Below, piece by piece: positions 33,608-35,417 of a stretch of 35,417 nt of DNA; within the stretch, counting starts at the first letter, position 1, and every line of letters starts with the position of its first letter. Below the pieces are notes generated by a model that was not told the DNA's origin, made no database searches, and saw only the letters and a list, made by a program, of their open reading frames with translations. The stretch spans positions 1-35,417 of the forward strand of contig NHEF01000022.1 in the NCBI GenBank assembly GCA_002171615.1, given 5' to 3'. The DNA comes from Gammaproteobacteria bacterium TMED78. Its GTDB lineage: Bacteria; Pseudomonadota; Gammaproteobacteria; Steroidobacterales; Rariloculaceae. A program made the position numbers and the translations under genes.

Positions 33608-35060
33608 ATCGATAATATTCTATACCTTCATCGCTATACATAGAGTTAGCATTTGAGCCAATAGAATCAATAACAAATCCCGTATTAGGAGGGCTTAAGT
33701 TTTTTGCATGTCCATTTTCATGAAGATCATTATATTGCTCTTTAGAGAGATCTTGATATGATTGAAGTGATTCTTCAAAGCATATCTTTAACGCCTCATT
33801 TTTCCATCCTTTTGCAACTTTCATTGGGATAGACTCAGCAGCATCCCCACTACCATAACCTAATACAAGTATTGTTTTGTTTTCAAGCTCAATACCTTTT
33901 TTTGCTGCTTCCTCTAGTCCAGCTGCTAGCCATGCTGGTAATGCTGCGCAATAAACATTACCTATATCTTTCATAAGTTTAGAGCCTAATGTAATTTTTT
34001 CTTTTATTAAATTTTTAAAAAAAGGCATCTCTCGAAATTTTTTTAATAAATTAATAGTTTTAGGATAGATTGTTTGATCAATATTACCAGTTTTTGCAGC
34101 AGTTAAAAAATCAGGGGTAGAGCTCATCTCATCTATAATTTCATTAAAGTTAACATTAGCTTCTTCGCAAAATTCTTTTAACCTTATATGACTATTTTTA
34201 TTCCAGCTAAGACTAAACAAGTAGCTCATAGCTAATGATGTAATTGGCATAAAGTGATAAGGCCTATGCATAAAAATAGCTCCGACTTCTTTAAAATAAT
34301 CTTCTGGATTATAATTACACTTCATGAGCATATCTTTTAATGCATAAACTGTTTCATCTAGATAGCATGCATTTGTATACTTACCGTTAAATACTGGAAT
34401 GTCCTGAAAATGACCATTAACTTTTCCTTTAATTAAATTTCTTAATAATGGCTTCCTAAAGTCTATTTCTCTATAAGAAGATGCGCTTCCAATATTATTT
34501 AAGTCAACTTCTAGAAGTTTAGGGTTTTTTTCTAATAAGATTGCTACTGCTCCAGCACCTTGAGTAGCTTCTCCAGAACTACCTATTGCATATGTAGCTA
34601 TATCAGCACTAACGACTATCGCACAACTTTTTCTAGAATCTAATGCTAAAGATCTTAATGCATTTTTCAAAGCATATATCCCACCCAAGCATGCATGTTT
34701 AAATTCCGGAACTTCACAATTTCTATTTATTAGGTTTAAGCCTTTTTGTTTTAAGGCTTTATCAACTATTCCCTTTATAATAATAGCTCCAGCAGAATTA
34801 TCAGTACTAGATTCTGTACCTAGGCCAAGAAAACTGATAGATGATGGATCAATATTATACTGATCGATTAATTTCAAAACAGCAGATGCAGCTAAGGTAT
34901 AGATACTCTGATCAGGCCCTTTCATTCTAAAGCTATTTCCTACGACATGGCTAATTTTTTCCCAATTAATATTTGACCAGTCAGACCAGTTCTCGAGGTT
35001 TATTTTGTATGGAGGAAAGTAGGTCGATAGACCACTTATGCCTACTTTTGTATTTTTCAT
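33597..35060 (-). CDS. mvaS: Hydroxymethylglutaryl-CoA synthase MvaS
   Basis: The 487-residue thiolase-fold enzyme condenses acetyl-CoA and acetoacetyl-CoA, the first committed step of the mevalonate pathway. It contains GISGLSTYFPPYKI, the catalytic Glu in GLGTESSTDNS (Glu83), nucleophile Cys124 in FKHACLGGIYAL, the His region FMHRPYHFMP and the C-terminal LGYGSGDAAES. It is longer than the ~390-residue bacterial type, nearer in length to eukaryotic-like forms. I choose ATG at 35060, with AAGGAA just upstream; an in-frame TTG at 35078 adds six residues. It is on the opposite strand from the other mevalonate genes, convergent with idi. Confidence 0.9.
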   Translation of the reverse strand: MKNTKVGISGLSTYFPPYKINLENWSDWSNINWEKISHVVGNSFRMKGPDQSIYTLAASAVLKLIDQYNIDPSSISFLGLGTESSTDNSAGAIIIKGIVDKALKQKGLNLINRNCEVPEFKHACLGGIYALKNALRSLALDSRKSCAIVVSADIATYAIGSSGEATQGAGAVAILLEKNPKLLEVDLNNIGSASSYREIDFRKPLLRNLIKGKVNGHFQDIPVFNGKYTNACYLDETVYALKDMLMKCNYNPEDYFKEVGAIFMHRPYHFMPITSLAMSYLFSLSWNKNSHIRLKEFCEEANVNFNEIIDEMSSTPDFLTAAKTGNIDQTIYPKTINLLKKFREMPFFKNLIKEKITLGSKLMKDIGNVYCAALPAWLAAGLEEAAKKGIELENKTILVLGYGSGDAAESIPMKVAKGWKNEALKICFEESLQSYQDLSKEQYNDLHENGHAKNLSPPNTGFVIDSIGSNANSMYSDEGIEYYRFIG

Positions 35061-35148
35061 ATTTTCCTTATAAGTCAATTGTGTTCATTTTATATCTTTT
35101 CAATTGATTCTGGTATTATTTTTATTTCTTAGTAGATTACAACTCTTT

Positions 35149-35417
35149 ATGACTAAAATAAAAAACAAAAATTTTGAAAAATATGTAAATGAACTAGCTA
35201 TTGAGTATTCAGAGATAAGTGAAGTTCTAAAGCTATGGGGGATGCCTAAGTATTGGCACCGAGAACCTTCTTTTAGGTCAATAATCTTGATAATCATTGA
35301 ACAGCAAATATCAACTTTAGCAGCATCTACTATATTCAAAAATTTAGAGAAAAATATTCATGAGGTAACCGCTGATAGAGTGATTGCCCTAGGTATAGAA
35401 GGGCTTAGAAAGCAAGG
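35149..35417 (+). CDS. HhH-GPD DNA glycosylase, 3' partial (AlkA-like)
   Basis: The frame from ATG 35149 runs open to the right edge, giving 89 residues. After a charged N-terminal helix it reads YWHREPSFRSIILIIIEQQISTLAA, which matches the start of the HhH-GPD fold in AlkA-type 3-methyladenine glycosylases ('F..L...I..QQ.S..AA'), and VIALGIEGLRKQ matches the 'L..LG.s..K' element that leads into the helix-hairpin-helix. It would excise alkylated bases. The catalytic Asp and hairpin lie beyond the window. It is divergent from mvaS across about 88 bases that must hold both promoters. Confidence 0.75.
   Translation, partial: MTKIKNKNFEKYVNELAIEYSEISEVLKLWGMPKYWHREPSFRSIILIIIEQQISTLAASTIFKNLEKNIHEVTADRVIALGIEGLRKQ

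Noticed and set aside
35100-35339. Open frame on the minus strand upstream of mvaS
   Set aside because: It lies opposite the well-supported HhH-GPD glycosylase start, has no recognisable domain and no good ribosome binding site.
1-35417. Prophage, integrated element or genomic island boundaries
   Set aside because: No integrase, transposase, tRNA, long direct repeats or inverted repeats were seen. The vWA/ExbB operon has the same base composition and compaction as the housekeeping genes beside it.

Overview
The window is AT-rich and tightly packed. Gene ends often overlap, there are many GTG and TTG starts, and I see no tRNA, rRNA, integrase or transposase. The proteins read as those of a small-genome, probably marine gammaproteobacterium: the phosphomannomutase follows enterobacterial CpsG almost motif by motif, and ModF-like, DmeF-like and TorF-like proteins are present. 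The exact clade is inference.

Bases 1-10267 hold nine co-directional genes that look like one operon, with gaps of 33 bases or less and four overlaps. In order they encode: a collagen-like Gly-X-Y repeat protein (cut by the window edge); an outer-membrane-type lipoprotein; a membrane-anchored TPR protein; an FHA-like/TM/PEGA/sulfatase-modifying-factor-like protein; a small secreted acidic peptide; an ExbB/TolQ/MotA-like channel protein; an actin/Hsp70-like protein; and two paralogous proteins that join an ExbD/TolR-like transmembrane helix to a periplasmic coiled coil and a von Willebrand factor A domain. I read this as an undescribed proton-motive-force-driven envelope machine. It is the main discovery candidate here.

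Bases 10275-19682 are housekeeping biosynthesis: biotin genes bioD and bioF (minus) and bioA (plus), split by a phosphomannomutase gene with a one-base frameshift in an A9 run; acetolactate synthase with its two subunits divergently transcribed; and proB-proA.

Bases 19679-27862 hold an unrecognised 463-residue protein, a TVP38/TMEM64 membrane protein, a TorF-type porin with a candidate sigma-54 promoter and a clear terminator, a FabG-like reductase, a ModF-like double ATPase, a DmeF-like metal exporter, a family 4 glycosyltransferase and a MerR-TPR protein.

Bases 27904-35060 carry a mevalonate pathway from HMG-CoA synthase to farnesyl diphosphate: ispA, mvaD, phosphomevalonate kinase, a fused HMG-CoA reductase/mevalonate kinase, idi and mvaS. 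Only acetoacetyl-CoA thiolase is not seen here. The window ends inside a HhH-GPD DNA glycosylase gene.
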